Part shown: piece after piece, positions 1-6,655 of the stretch
How the letters are laid out: every line of letters begins with the position of its first letter
Position numbering within the stretch: position 1 is the first letter of the stretch
Assembly (NCBI GenBank): GCA_011523445.1
Contig: WTGT01000050.1
Coordinates: 1-8,867, forward strand
Reading direction: 5' to 3'
Source: Paracoccaceae bacterium
GTDB lineage: Bacteria; Pseudomonadota; Alphaproteobacteria; Rhodobacterales; Rhodobacteraceae
Length of the DNA stretch: 8,867 bases
Position numbers and translations under genes: made by a program
Notes under the pieces: generated by a model
What the model was told of the DNA's origin: nothing
Databases searched by the model: none
The model's input: the letters and a program-made list of their open reading frames with translations, nothing else

Positions 1-8
1 ATACCATA

Positions 9-51
9 GTATTAATAAACTTCTATTTTGATGTATTAATAATACTATAAT
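9..51 (+). promoter_or_regulatory. Candidate promoter -10 box with adjoining palindromic operator
   Basis: A perfect TATAAT lies at 46-51. Directly upstream, 33-45 is a 13-base palindrome, GTATTA-A-TAATAC, with 6-bp arms and a single central base. The 10-mer GTATTAATAA occurs at 9-18 and again at 33-42, exactly 24 bases apart, so there may be a half-site plus a full site on nearly the same helix face. Positions 6-18 and 36-48 also form an imperfect inverted repeat (12 of 13 pairs, 17-base spacer). No good -35 element lies 16-18 bases before TATAAT; TTGATG at 28-33 is only 12 bases away. The site lies about 120 bases before the ThDP enzyme gene and could control it. In such AT-rich DNA some symmetry is expected by chance, and the element could belong to an upstream gene outside the window. 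Confidence 0.35.
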
Positions 52-72
52 ATCACTGATATGAAATTAAAA

Positions 73-103
73 TTTCGCCTTCTTTTTCAAATTCACGGCG
101 AAA
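73..103 (+). promoter_or_regulatory. Leader inverted repeat (hairpin) upstream of the ThDP enzyme
   Basis: TTTCGCC (73-79) and GGCGAAA (97-103) are perfectly complementary 7-bp arms around a 17-base, T-rich loop. If transcription starts just after the TATAAT at 46-51, this hairpin sits in the 5' untranslated leader, about 65 bases before the start codon. It is the only GC-containing stem in an otherwise very AT-rich region. No run of T follows it, so a terminator or attenuator is not directly supported; a binding site for a dimeric regulator is equally possible. Confidence 0.3.
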
Positions 104-169
104 ATATTCTTGCATTTCACCTAGAACTATACAATAGAAAAGACAAGAACTAATCACCAAGGATATTCC

Positions 170-1795
170 ATGACGATTAAAGTAGCCGAGTTAGTAATTA
201 GATCGTTGATCAAAAATAAGATTGATCAACTTTACTGTTTGCCAGGTGTTCAAAACGATCCTTTTTTCGATACACTCTACGACTATACAGATTCAATTAC
301 TCCCATCGTTTCCCGTCATGAACAGGGGGCTGCTTACATGGCAACAGGAGCTGCACTGGCAACCGGTGAGAAACAGGCATTCTGTGTAGTTCCAGGTCCG
401 GGTTTCTTGAATACCACTACAGCCTTGTGTACAGCTTACGCTGTCAATGCTCCCGTTTTGGGAATAATTGGTCAAATACCTCTGGAAGAAATCGACAAGG
501 GCCATGGGTTGTTACATGAGATTCCAAATCAATTGGGTATTTTATCAAGCCTGACGAAATATTCTGATCGTATTGTTGGAGGAAGCAATGCAAGAGATGT
601 AATTGATAATGCCTTCAATGCACTCTCCAATGGCAGACCTCAACCTGTTGGAGTAGAAATCCCTGAGAATGTCTGGGATCGACTGGTTGACGATAGTGAA
701 AAAAGTAACACAAAATCAAGCGAGGCCCTAGTTGATCTGGATAAAATTGCAGAGGCCAAAAATATATTGATCGATTCCAAGGCACCCTTGATTGTCGTTG
801 GAAGTGGTGCACAAAATCACAGTTTGCTAATTAATAGACTTATGGAGATGCTCTCAGCACCTGTTATGTCATATCGAAACGGTCAAGGTGTTGTACCTGC
901 GGATCATCCATTGAAAATCAATTTACCGATTGGATATGACCTTTGGCCTGAAGTTGATGTTGTGGTCGGGTTGGGTACCAGACTTCAAAGTGAGGTTCAC
1001 GAATGGGGCCAGGATGACAATTTGAAGGTAATACACATTGATGTTGATGAGACCCAATTAAACAGAAGTGCCAAGACAGATGTGGCTATAAATGCTAATT
1101 TGGCTGATGCCTTGCCAGAATTGATAGATGCGCTTGAAGGGTATGAGATTAAGCGAAGTGATTGGGTGAAGAGGGTAGAGGAGGTATCCCAACGAAGATG
1201 GAAGGAAATTCGACATAAATTAAAACCTCAAATTGCCTATCTGGAAGCAATAAGGGATGTACTTCCGAAAGAGGGGATTTACGTAGATGATCTGACCCAG
1301 GTGGGTTATGTATCACGATTTGCTTATAAGGCATATTTACCCAGGACGTATATTTCTACCGGTTATCAGGGATCATTGGGATATGGTTTTCCTTCGGCAT
1401 TGGGAGTTGCTCATGCCAGGAGAGATGTACCGGTAGTATCAATTGAAGGTGATGGTGGTGCCTTGGTTGCCTTGAGCGAACTGGCAACAGCCGTGAAATA
1501 CAATATCCCCCTTACGACAATTGTTTTTCAAGACCATGCCTATGGGAATGTTCAGCATTTTCAAAGGGATGTATATGGTGGTCGGATTATTGCCACAGAC
1601 CTTACTAGTCCCGATTTTGTCAAATATGCCGAGGCATTTGGAGCCATGGGTTTACGAGCCAATTCCCCAGAGGAATTGAAGCCCGTTTTGAAACGGGCAA
1701 TCAATCATGATGGTCCATGTATAATTGAAGTACCAGTGGGTGTGTTTCCCAGCCCTTGGGAGTTTCTGGTGTTTCCCAAAATCAGGGGTGTATGA
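170..1795 (+). CDS. Thiamine-diphosphate-dependent enzyme, acetolactate-synthase superfamily, substrate unassigned
   Basis: This 541-residue protein has the three-domain layout of ThDP enzymes such as acetolactate synthase and benzoylformate decarboxylase. The N-terminal PYR domain (about 1-170) carries the ThDP-activating glutamate E51 in RHEQGAAYMATG and the PGPG loop at 75-78. A middle domain (about 190-325) is followed by the C-terminal PP domain (about 355-530), with GYGFPSALG at 404-412 and the metal-diphosphate motif GDGG at 427-430. The usual NN ending that motif is Q454-D455, followed by HAYGN. D in the second place is common in relatives; Q in the first is less usual. The acetolactate-synthase stretch after GQ(V/I)P, with its DAFQE motif, is replaced by a GHGLLHEIPNQ segment, so true acetolactate synthase is unlikely and no small subunit gene is adjacent. 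The ATG has AAGGA at 159-163, 6 bases upstream. It is probably cytoplasmic. Other options are a decarboxylase or a carboligase acting on 2-oxo acids. Confidence 0.9.
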   Translation: MTIKVAELVIRSLIKNKIDQLYCLPGVQNDPFFDTLYDYTDSITPIVSRHEQGAAYMATGAALATGEKQAFCVVPGPGFLNTTTALCTAYAVNAPVLGIIGQIPLEEIDKGHGLLHEIPNQLGILSSLTKYSDRIVGGSNARDVIDNAFNALSNGRPQPVGVEIPENVWDRLVDDSEKSNTKSSEALVDLDKIAEAKNILIDSKAPLIVVGSGAQNHSLLINRLMEMLSAPVMSYRNGQGVVPADHPLKINLPIGYDLWPEVDVVVGLGTRLQSEVHEWGQDDNLKVIHIDVDETQLNRSAKTDVAINANLADALPELIDALEGYEIKRSDWVKRVEEVSQRRWKEIRHKLKPQIAYLEAIRDVLPKEGIYVDDLTQVGYVSRFAYKAYLPRTYISTGYQGSLGYGFPSALGVAHARRDVPVVSIEGDGGALVALSELATAVKYNIPLTTIVFQDHAYGNVQHFQRDVYGGRIIATDLTSPDFVKYAEAFGAMGLRANSPEELKPVLKRAINHDGPCIIEVPVGVFPSPWEFLVFPKIRGV

Positions 1796-1878
1796 CTACT
1801 GTCGTAAATTTAGGTAAATTACGGAAATAAATTTTCTGATACTTGTTTTGCCTTTAATCACCACTAGTTTTGGTGCTT

Positions 1879-2736
1879 ATGAAAAAGCTCTTCAAAAGAT
1901 CAAAAAATAAAGATTCCTCAAAAAAATCACGTCGGCGATTAAAAATACCTTTCAGGAAATCCAGACCGGTAGTTTCTGTAATTAGACTTGAAGGTGTAAT
2001 TGCTTCAGGTGGTAGAATGAGGCAATCACAACTATCTGACGAGGGAGTTTCTCCCTTTATTGAAAAGGCCTTTACAAGAGGAAAGCCCGTTGCAGTAGCT
2101 TTGGTGATTAATTCACCAGGCGGTTCACCCGTCCAAAGTTCACTGATAGCTGCCAGAATAATCAGACTGTCCCAGGAAAAGGAAGTTCCAATCTATACTT
2201 TTGTAGAAGATGTTGCTGCCTCAGGGGGCTACTGGTTGGCAGCTATCGGTGATGAGATTTATGCAGATGAAAACTCGATTGTCGGTTCAATCGGTGTCAT
2301 ATCATCATCATTCGGATTTCAGGAACTGTTGACCAAGGTTGGCATTGAAAGACGGGTTCATACTTCTGGGGAAGAAAAAAATATACTTGATCCATTCCTT
2401 CCAGAAGACCCGGATGATGTTGAAAAACTAAAGGAAATTCAGAAGGAAATTCATCAAAACTTCATTTCCTTTGTTACGGAAAGAAGAAAGGGCAAGGAAA
2501 TTGATGAATCGGCCTTTACAGGTAGATTCTGGACTGGACAGAAGGCAATTGAAATCGGATTGGTCGACCAGATCGGGCATATGGTACCAGTCATGAAGGA
2601 AAAATTTGGCAACAATGTGAAATTCAATTCATACATCAAAAAGAAGAAATTTCTATCTTCCCTTGGTGCCCAGATCACAAGTTCAACCCTGGATTATTTC
2701 AAAGTGAATTCTCTTTGGGAAAAGTTTCGACTCTAA
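1879..2736 (+). CDS. S49 family peptidase (SppA/SohB type) with basic N-terminus
   Basis: Serine-lysine peptidase of the ClpP/crotonase fold, in a family that degrades cleaved signal peptides and membrane-protein fragments. From the ATG at 1879 it has 285 residues. The oxyanion-region motif NSPGGSPV is at 78-85, the nucleophile S115 lies in ASGGYW (114-119), and the probable general base K167 lies in TSGEEKN, matching the SGxxKD region of Bacillus SppA. FWTGQKAIEIGLVDQIG (217-233) is the conserved S49 C-terminal motif. Oddly, there is no hydrophobic signal anchor: residues 1-30 contain 15 Lys/Arg and a single acidic residue, so the enzyme may be cytoplasmic or held to the membrane by charge. 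Longer starts exist (TTG at 1870, GTG at 1873) but add only three residues. No clear Shine-Dalgarno is seen; a 5-bp hairpin (CACCA 1859-1863 with TGGTG 1871-1875) lies just before the start. The gene begins 83 bases after the ThDP enzyme. Confidence 0.88.
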   Translation: MKKLFKRSKNKDSSKKSRRRLKIPFRKSRPVVSVIRLEGVIASGGRMRQSQLSDEGVSPFIEKAFTRGKPVAVALVINSPGGSPVQSSLIAARIIRLSQEKEVPIYTFVEDVAASGGYWLAAIGDEIYADENSIVGSIGVISSSFGFQELLTKVGIERRVHTSGEEKNILDPFLPEDPDDVEKLKEIQKEIHQNFISFVTERRKGKEIDESAFTGRFWTGQKAIEIGLVDQIGHMVPVMKEKFGNNVKFNSYIKKKKFLSSLGAQITSSTLDYFKVNSLWEKFRL

Positions 2737-2768
2737 TGTGATAGGATCAATCCCAACCATAGTTGAAT

Positions 2769-2791
2769 AGTATTTACGTACAATACTTTTT
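2769..2791 (+). terminator. Weak intrinsic terminator candidate after the S49 peptidase
   Basis: AGTATT (2769-2774) pairs perfectly with AATACT (2782-2787) around a 7-base loop, TACGTAC, and the 3' arm runs into TTTTT (2787-2791). It starts 33 bases after the S49 stop codon, a typical place for a terminator. The stem has only one G-C pair, so it would be weak; the T-run and position are what support the call. Confidence 0.4.
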
Positions 2792-2834
2792 CCCCAAGTT
2801 GATTTTATTGCGGTGGGTTCATAAAATTTCCTTG

Positions 2835-2853
2835 GTTTGAACTGTTTTCAAAC
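2835..2853. repeat. Perfect inverted repeat, operator-like
   Basis: GTTTGAA (2835-2841) and TTCAAAC (2847-2853) are exact 7-bp inverted arms around CTGTT, a 19-base dyad sized for a dimeric helix-turn-helix regulator. The left arm overlaps a -35-like TTGAAC (2837-2842). No T-run follows, which argues against a terminator. No regulator gene is nearby to pair it with. Confidence 0.35.
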
Positions 2854-2949
2854 ATGTGTGGACAATAACTCCTTTCAAAGTCACAATTATTTGGCTTTAT
2901 CCGGGATATAAAGTTTTGAATACTGAATTCCTCAGGTATTATCAGTTGT

Positions 2950-2964
2950 TGTGGATTATCCACC
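2950..2964. promoter_or_regulatory. Palindrome made of two overlapping DnaA-box-like 9-mers
   Basis: GTGGAT-T-ATCCAC (2951-2963) is a perfect 6-bp dyad around one base. Read on the plus strand, 2956-2964 is TTATCCACC; read on the minus strand, 2950-2958 is TAATCCACA. Each is one mismatch from the classic DnaA box TTATCCACA. A third such 9-mer, TTGTCCACA, lies on the minus strand at 2857-2865. The element is about 56 bases before the SDR start codon and may be a DnaA site, an operator for another dimeric regulator, or coincidence. Confidence 0.3.
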
Positions 2965-3019
2965 CCATTTACATTTAAGAAAGTATTTGGTTTGTATTTT
3001 GAGTACAGGTTTGACGTAA

Positions 3020-3817
3020 ATGAATGAATCAGTCAGGAACCAAGCAGCATTGATAACCGGTGGTGCCAAAAGATTGGGCAAGGAGATGGCTTCTGCCTTG
3101 GCAAAAAGGGGTTTTGATCTGGTTATTCATTACAATAGCTCAGAGAATGAGGCGGTATCTCTTGCAAACTCATTGTCTTCATTGGGGATAAAGGTTGTAA
3201 CATTGAAGGCAAATTTACTTGAACACGAAGAAACAATCGATTTGATTGCTCATGCCAAGGAAGCCTTGGGAAAGCCCTTGAACCTGTTGATAAACAATGC
3301 CTCCATTTTCACTAATGATTCCATCGAAAATGCCACCCTGACAAGTTGGGACAATCACATTTCATCAAATTTAAGAGCCCCATTTTTTTTGACACAAACC
3401 TTTGCCCATCAGGTTCCCGATGAAATGATTGATGAAAGGGGAGAGTTTCTTGCCCAAGGGTTGGTCATCAACATGGTTGATCAAAGAGTACTGAAGCCCA
3501 CATCTCATTTTGCTACATATACCTTGGCCAAAATGGCTCTTTGGTCATTTACCCAAACAGCAGCCATTTCGTTGGCTCCAAGGATCAGGGTCAATGCAAT
3601 TGGGCCAGGCCCCACGATAAAAATGGATACACAATCGGAGGAGCATTTTTCAAATCAACGGTACAATACCATCCTCAGGAGAGGTTCCAATCCCCAGGAT
3701 ATTGTCGGAGCGATGAATTATTTTATCGATTCCCCTTCCGTCACAGGCCAATTGATTTGTACAGACAGTGGGCAACATCTAACCTGGAACCCCAAATTTT
3801 ATGGCGAAGATTATTAA
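3020..3817 (+). CDS. SDR family oxidoreductase, pteridine reductase (PTR1/FolM)-like
   Basis: A 265-residue classical short-chain dehydrogenase/reductase. TGGAKRLG (13-20) is the dinucleotide-binding glycine motif. The basic pair K17-R18 and HYN (37-39) resemble the NADPH-specific pattern of pteridine reductases. NNAS (92-95) is the structural motif. The catalytic set is D154 (in NMVDQR), Y167 and K171 (YTLAK): the usual SDR serine is replaced by Asp exactly 13 residues before the Tyr, as in PTR1 of Leishmania. LAPRIRVNAIGPGP (186-199) and VTGQLICTDSGQHL (241-254) are the C-terminal signature. The family reduces dihydropterins or folates (for example dihydromonapterin by E. coli FolM), so that is the likely substrate class. 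In alphaproteobacteria a gene of this kind commonly precedes uvrC. No strong Shine-Dalgarno is visible (AGG at 3007-3009). The substrate is inferred; family membership is clear. Confidence 0.9.
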   Translation: MNESVRNQAALITGGAKRLGKEMASALAKRGFDLVIHYNSSENEAVSLANSLSSLGIKVVTLKANLLEHEETIDLIAHAKEALGKPLNLLINNASIFTNDSIENATLTSWDNHISSNLRAPFFLTQTFAHQVPDEMIDERGEFLAQGLVINMVDQRVLKPTSHFATYTLAKMALWSFTQTAAISLAPRIRVNAIGPGPTIKMDTQSEEHFSNQRYNTILRRGSNPQDIVGAMNYFIDSPSVTGQLICTDSGQHLTWNPKFYGEDY

Positions 3818-3897
3818 CTTTATTGCCAGACGGTTAATATTATTTCGCTATACTTTTGACATATGATTGTGAAAACAGAACTTTGTGGATCTAAGCA

Positions 3898-5769
3898 ATG
3901 ACTAGTGAAGCCGATCATCAAATTGGCTTGCGAGGGGTCGATTGTATTAGGCATTATGCCAAAACGCTCGATGGGAGCCCCGGCGTTTACAGAATGTTGG
4001 GTTCCAAGGGTGAGGTTTTGTATGTTGGAAAAGCCAAACACCTCAAAAACAGGGTAAGAAACTATCTCAATCCCATGTCCATGGGAGGAAGAATTGAAAG
4101 AATGGTTTCGTTGACCGCATCCATGATGTTTTTGACGACCAAAACCGAAACCGAAGCTCTATTGCTTGAACAAAATCTCATCAAGCAATTGAAACCTCAT
4201 TTCAATGTGTTGCTCAGGGATGACAAGAGTTTTCCCACCATCTACATTTCAACTGATCACCCCTTTCCTCAAATAAGGAAACACAGGGGTAAAAGGGAGT
4301 TGAGCGGCAAGCATTATGGACCGTTTGCCTCTGCTGCTGCAGTTAACAGAACCATCAATCAACTTCAAAAGGTATTCCTTATAAGAAACTGTTCTGATGC
4401 GATTTTCACCAACCGAACAAGACCTTGCTTGCAATACCAGATCAAGAGATGTTCAGCCCCCTGTGTAGGTCTTATTGAAGAAGACAGTTATGCCGAGCTA
4501 GTCAATGATGCTCAAAGTTTTCTACGAGGAAAAACATCCAATATTCAACAGAATTTGGCTTCAAAAATGGACCTTGCCTCAAAGGCACTTGAGTTTGAGA
4601 AAGCTGCCGCTCTCAGAGACAGGATACAGGCATTGACACAGATACAATCGGTACAGGGCATCAATCCACAAACAGTTTCCGAAGCCGATGTGATTGGGTT
4701 GAGCTTGGAAAATGGCAAGGCTTGTGTACAGGTCTTCTTCATCAGGTCCCATCAGAATTGGGGAAACAAATCCTTTTTTCCAAAAACGGGGGAAGGTGCT
4801 GAAGAGGCAGAAATCCTCAAGGCCTTTCTTGGTCAGTTTTATTCCAACAAGCACCCCCCAAGGGAAATTTTACTGTCCCATCACATTGAGGATTATGATC
4901 CGATGGTAACAGTGCTTAGTGAACTAAGGGGAACCAAAGTAAAACTGAACATTCCAAAAAGGGGGGAGAGGGCCCTTTTGATTGAGAATGCAGTACGAAA
5001 TGCAAGGGAATCACTGAACAGGAAACTTTCGGAGGTTGCAAGTCAGATATTGTTGTTCGAAAGACTTGCAGAAAAGGTTGGTTTGGATGAAATACCGGAA
5101 ATAATCGAGGTTTATGACAATTCGCACATTCAGGGTTCATACCAGTACGGAACAATGATTTGTGTTGGCAAGGAAGGGTTTCTCAAATCCTCCTATCGTA
5201 AATACAAAATCAAGAACGAGCAACTGACTCCTGGGGATGATTATGGAATGATGCGGGAAGTCTTTACTCGCAGATTTCGAAGATTGCTAGAGGAAGATCC
5301 TGAAAAGAACAGCATGCTTTGGCCAGATCTCATAATAGTTGATGGTGGGCAGGGTCAGTTGACGGCTGCCAAGGAAATTCTTGAGAATTTCGGGCTTGAT
5401 GAAATCTCTGTCATCAGTGTCTCCAAGGGGCCCAATCGAGATCAGGATATCGAAACCATACACCTTGCCGATAAGTCCAGATTCAAGCTGGAGAAGAATG
5501 ATTCACTGCTGTTTTTTATCCAGCGTATCAGGGATGAAGCTCACAGGTTTGCCATCGGAACCCATAGATCAGCCAGAAGAAAAAACCTGAGGAGGTCATC
5601 TCTGGATGCCATACCTGGGATTGGGGCTGGCAGGAAACATGCCCTCTTGCATCATTTTGGATCAGTCAAGGAAGTAAAAAAGGCAGGTATCGACGATCTG
5701 AAGGCAGTTCAGGGCATATCGGAAAGCATGGCCCGTACAATTCACTCATATTATCACGAGACCCAATAA
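3898..5769 (+). CDS. uvrC: Excinuclease ABC subunit C (UvrC)
   Basis: Dual-incision nuclease of nucleotide excision repair, cutting on both sides of a lesion after UvrA/UvrB loading. It is full length at 623 residues. The N-terminal GIY-YIG domain has G29-V-Y31 and Y42-V-G44, the arginine-containing NRVRNYL (51-57), and TETEALLLEQNLIK (83-96), which probably contains the metal-binding Glu (E91). Cysteines C165, C177, C185 and C189 have the 12-8-4 spacing of the UvrC iron-sulfur cluster. The UVR motif that contacts UvrB is at about 218-250. The RNase H-like endonuclease domain has D407 in YDNSHIQG, D482 in VDGGQGQL, and RDEAHRFAI (545-553) with H549. Two helix-hairpin-helix motifs end the protein (about 568-618). 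The start lies 80 bases after the SDR stop, with only a weak ribosome site. Probably the first gene of, or co-transcribed with, pgsA-moaD-moaE. Confidence 0.98.
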   Translation: MTSEADHQIGLRGVDCIRHYAKTLDGSPGVYRMLGSKGEVLYVGKAKHLKNRVRNYLNPMSMGGRIERMVSLTASMMFLTTKTETEALLLEQNLIKQLKPHFNVLLRDDKSFPTIYISTDHPFPQIRKHRGKRELSGKHYGPFASAAAVNRTINQLQKVFLIRNCSDAIFTNRTRPCLQYQIKRCSAPCVGLIEEDSYAELVNDAQSFLRGKTSNIQQNLASKMDLASKALEFEKAAALRDRIQALTQIQSVQGINPQTVSEADVIGLSLENGKACVQVFFIRSHQNWGNKSFFPKTGEGAEEAEILKAFLGQFYSNKHPPREILLSHHIEDYDPMVTVLSELRGTKVKLNIPKRGERALLIENAVRNARESLNRKLSEVASQILLFERLAEKVGLDEIPEIIEVYDNSHIQGSYQYGTMICVGKEGFLKSSYRKYKIKNEQLTPGDDYGMMREVFTRRFRRLLEEDPEKNSMLWPDLIIVDGGQGQLTAAKEILENFGLDEISVISVSKGPNRDQDIETIHLADKSRFKLEKNDSLLFFIQRIRDEAHRFAIGTHRSARRKNLRRSSLDAIPGIGAGRKHALLHHFGSVKEVKKAGIDDLKAVQGISESMARTIHSYYHETQ

Positions 5770-5792
5770 ACCACGGGATAAAGTAAATTATT

Positions 5793-6413
5793 ATGACCAT
5801 CACCTTACCGACCATTCTGAGCATAATTAGGTTATTTGCCGGGTTTCTGATTCTGTTGGGTTTCCTGCTTCTGGCAAGACCCGCGGCGGATATTCTGGCC
5901 TTTGTGGTATTTGTTAGTGCAGCAATAACCGATTTCATTGATGGTTATATTGCCAGAAAATTCAATTTGGTTTCGGAGTTGGGTAAAATCCTTGATTCGA
6001 TAGCCGATAAGATCCTGGTCATCATGGCTTGGATCATCATCATTACCTATTATGAATTCAATTCATGGATTATTTTACCCATAGGATTAATCATCTTCAG
6101 GGAATTGTTTATTTCAGGTTTGCGGGAATATCTGGCTTCCAAGAGCTTGAGTCTTCAGGTTACCTTCATAGCCAAACTGAAAACTACCCTTCAGATGATT
6201 ACGATTTCATTGACCTTTTTCTCTGGTATAATCGTTGACGGAAGCGGTTCACTTACTACCTTTTTATTACAACCTGTTGCGGGCTCTGGAACAACCCTTA
6301 TGGAAATGGCTTGTATCGTGCTTATTTGGTTATCAGCAATTCAAACAATTTATTCCGGCTTGGAGTATTTCAAAACGGCACTCGGCTTGATGGGAACCAA
6401 AAATGACGGTTAG
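5793..6413 (+). CDS. pgsA: CDP-diacylglycerol--glycerol-3-phosphate 3-phosphatidyltransferase
   Basis: Makes phosphatidylglycerol phosphate from CDP-diacylglycerol and glycerol-3-phosphate in the inner membrane, the committed step to phosphatidylglycerol and cardiolipin. The 206-residue protein is mostly hydrophobic with several membrane segments (about 7-28, 32-48, 72-88, 91-107, 132-148, 169-186). The CDP-alcohol phosphotransferase signature is complete: D47-x2-D50-G51-x2-A54-R55-x8-G64-x3-D68-x3-D72. FRELFISGLREYLA (102-115) and KLKTTLQM (128-135) are specific to PgsA rather than to phosphatidylserine or cardiolipin synthases of the same superfamily. It starts 23 bases after uvrC, and its last 11 bases overlap moaD, indicating co-transcription and probably translational coupling. 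Confidence 0.96.
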   Translation: MTITLPTILSIIRLFAGFLILLGFLLLARPAADILAFVVFVSAAITDFIDGYIARKFNLVSELGKILDSIADKILVIMAWIIIITYYEFNSWIILPIGLIIFRELFISGLREYLASKSLSLQVTFIAKLKTTLQMITISLTFFSGIIVDGSGSLTTFLLQPVAGSGTTLMEMACIVLIWLSAIQTIYSGLEYFKTALGLMGTKNDG

Positions 6414-6654
6414 GGTATTGTATTTCTCCTGGCTAAGGGAACGGATTGGTGTTCCCTCTGAATCAATAGAGACCAATGCTGTCAGGGTTAATGATCTGCT
6501 TGATGAACTCAGGGAAAAGGGTGAAAGGTACAAATTGGCCTTCACACAAACCTCATCCATATGTGTCGCGATTGATCAGGAACTGGGAGACATGGATTCG
6601 GATATTACCAAGGCCGAGGAAATTGCGTTTTTCCCGCCTATGACCGGAGGTTGA
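6403..6654 (+). CDS. moaD: Molybdopterin synthase sulfur-carrier (small) subunit
   Basis: Ubiquitin-like sulfur carrier of 83 residues. Its C-terminal Gly-Gly (82-83, in FPPMTGG) is adenylated and then thiocarboxylated, donating sulfur to cyclic pyranopterin monophosphate within molybdopterin synthase. The N-terminal beta strand VRVLYFSWLRERIG (3-16) and EIAFFPPMTGG (73-83) are typical of MoaD, and the length is normal. The ATG lies inside the end of pgsA (11-base overlap, different frame), so translation probably couples to pgsA. The Gly-Gly codons GGA GGT (6646-6651) also supply the Shine-Dalgarno GGAGG of moaE. The activating enzyme (MoeB) is not in the window. Confidence 0.95.
   Translation: MTVRVLYFSWLRERIGVPSESIETNAVRVNDLLDELREKGERYKLAFTQTSSICVAIDQELGDMDSDITKAEEIAFFPPMTGG
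6646..6650 (+). promoter_or_regulatory. moaE Shine-Dalgarno embedded in the moaD Gly-Gly codons
   Basis: GGAGG spans the last two sense codons of moaD and lies 5 bases before the moaE ATG at 6656. It is the strongest ribosome-binding site in the window and fixes the moaE start. The arrangement links the essential C-terminal Gly-Gly of MoaD to efficient initiation of its partner subunit. Confidence 0.8.
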
Positions 6655-6655
6655 C

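Larger units (their letters stand above)
2737..3019. promoter_or_regulatory. Gene-free 283-base region with palindromes and DnaA-box-like 9-mers
   Basis: No coding sequence is supported here. From left to right it holds a weak terminator-like hairpin (2769-2791), an inverted repeat GTTTGAA-N5-TTCAAAC (2835-2853), a DnaA-box-like TTGTCCACA read on the minus strand (2857-2865), and a perfect palindrome GTGGAT-T-ATCCAC (2951-2963). The two halves of that palindrome give TAATCCACA on the minus strand (2950-2958) and TTATCCACC on the plus strand (2956-2964); each 9-mer differs from TTATCCACA at one position. Promoter-like pieces are weak: TTGAAC (2837-2842) with GACAAT (2861-2866), and TTTACA (2968-2973) with TTGTAT (2992-2997), both with 18-base spacers. 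The region presumably carries the promoter of the downstream SDR gene. Confidence 0.4.

Noticed and set aside
170..1795. Labelling the ThDP enzyme as acetolactate synthase (ilvB).
   Set aside because: The substrate-region sequence differs and no small subunit gene follows, so only the superfamily is supported.
1803..1823. Hairpin CGTAA/TTACG after the ThDP enzyme stop as a terminator.
   Set aside because: Only five outer pairs, an internal A-A mismatch and no adjacent T-run; too weak in AT-rich DNA.
2737..3019. Calling the region the replication origin.
   Set aside because: Only three imperfect boxes, two of them overlapping, no classic origin-flanking genes and no skew analysis possible here; kept as a finding, not a feature call.
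3541..3837. A 98-codon open frame overlapping the end of the SDR gene on the same strand.
   Set aside because: It lies almost wholly inside the SDR coding sequence in another frame and has no recognisable domain; the SDR frame shows conserved motifs throughout.
3823..3884. Promoter candidates before uvrC: TTGCCA (3823-3828) with TATACT (3849-3854), and a perfect TTGACA at 3856-3861.
   Set aside because: The first pair has a 20-base spacer, too long for a standard promoter. The second has no recognisable -10 box at 16-18 bases. uvrC may simply be read from the SDR promoter.
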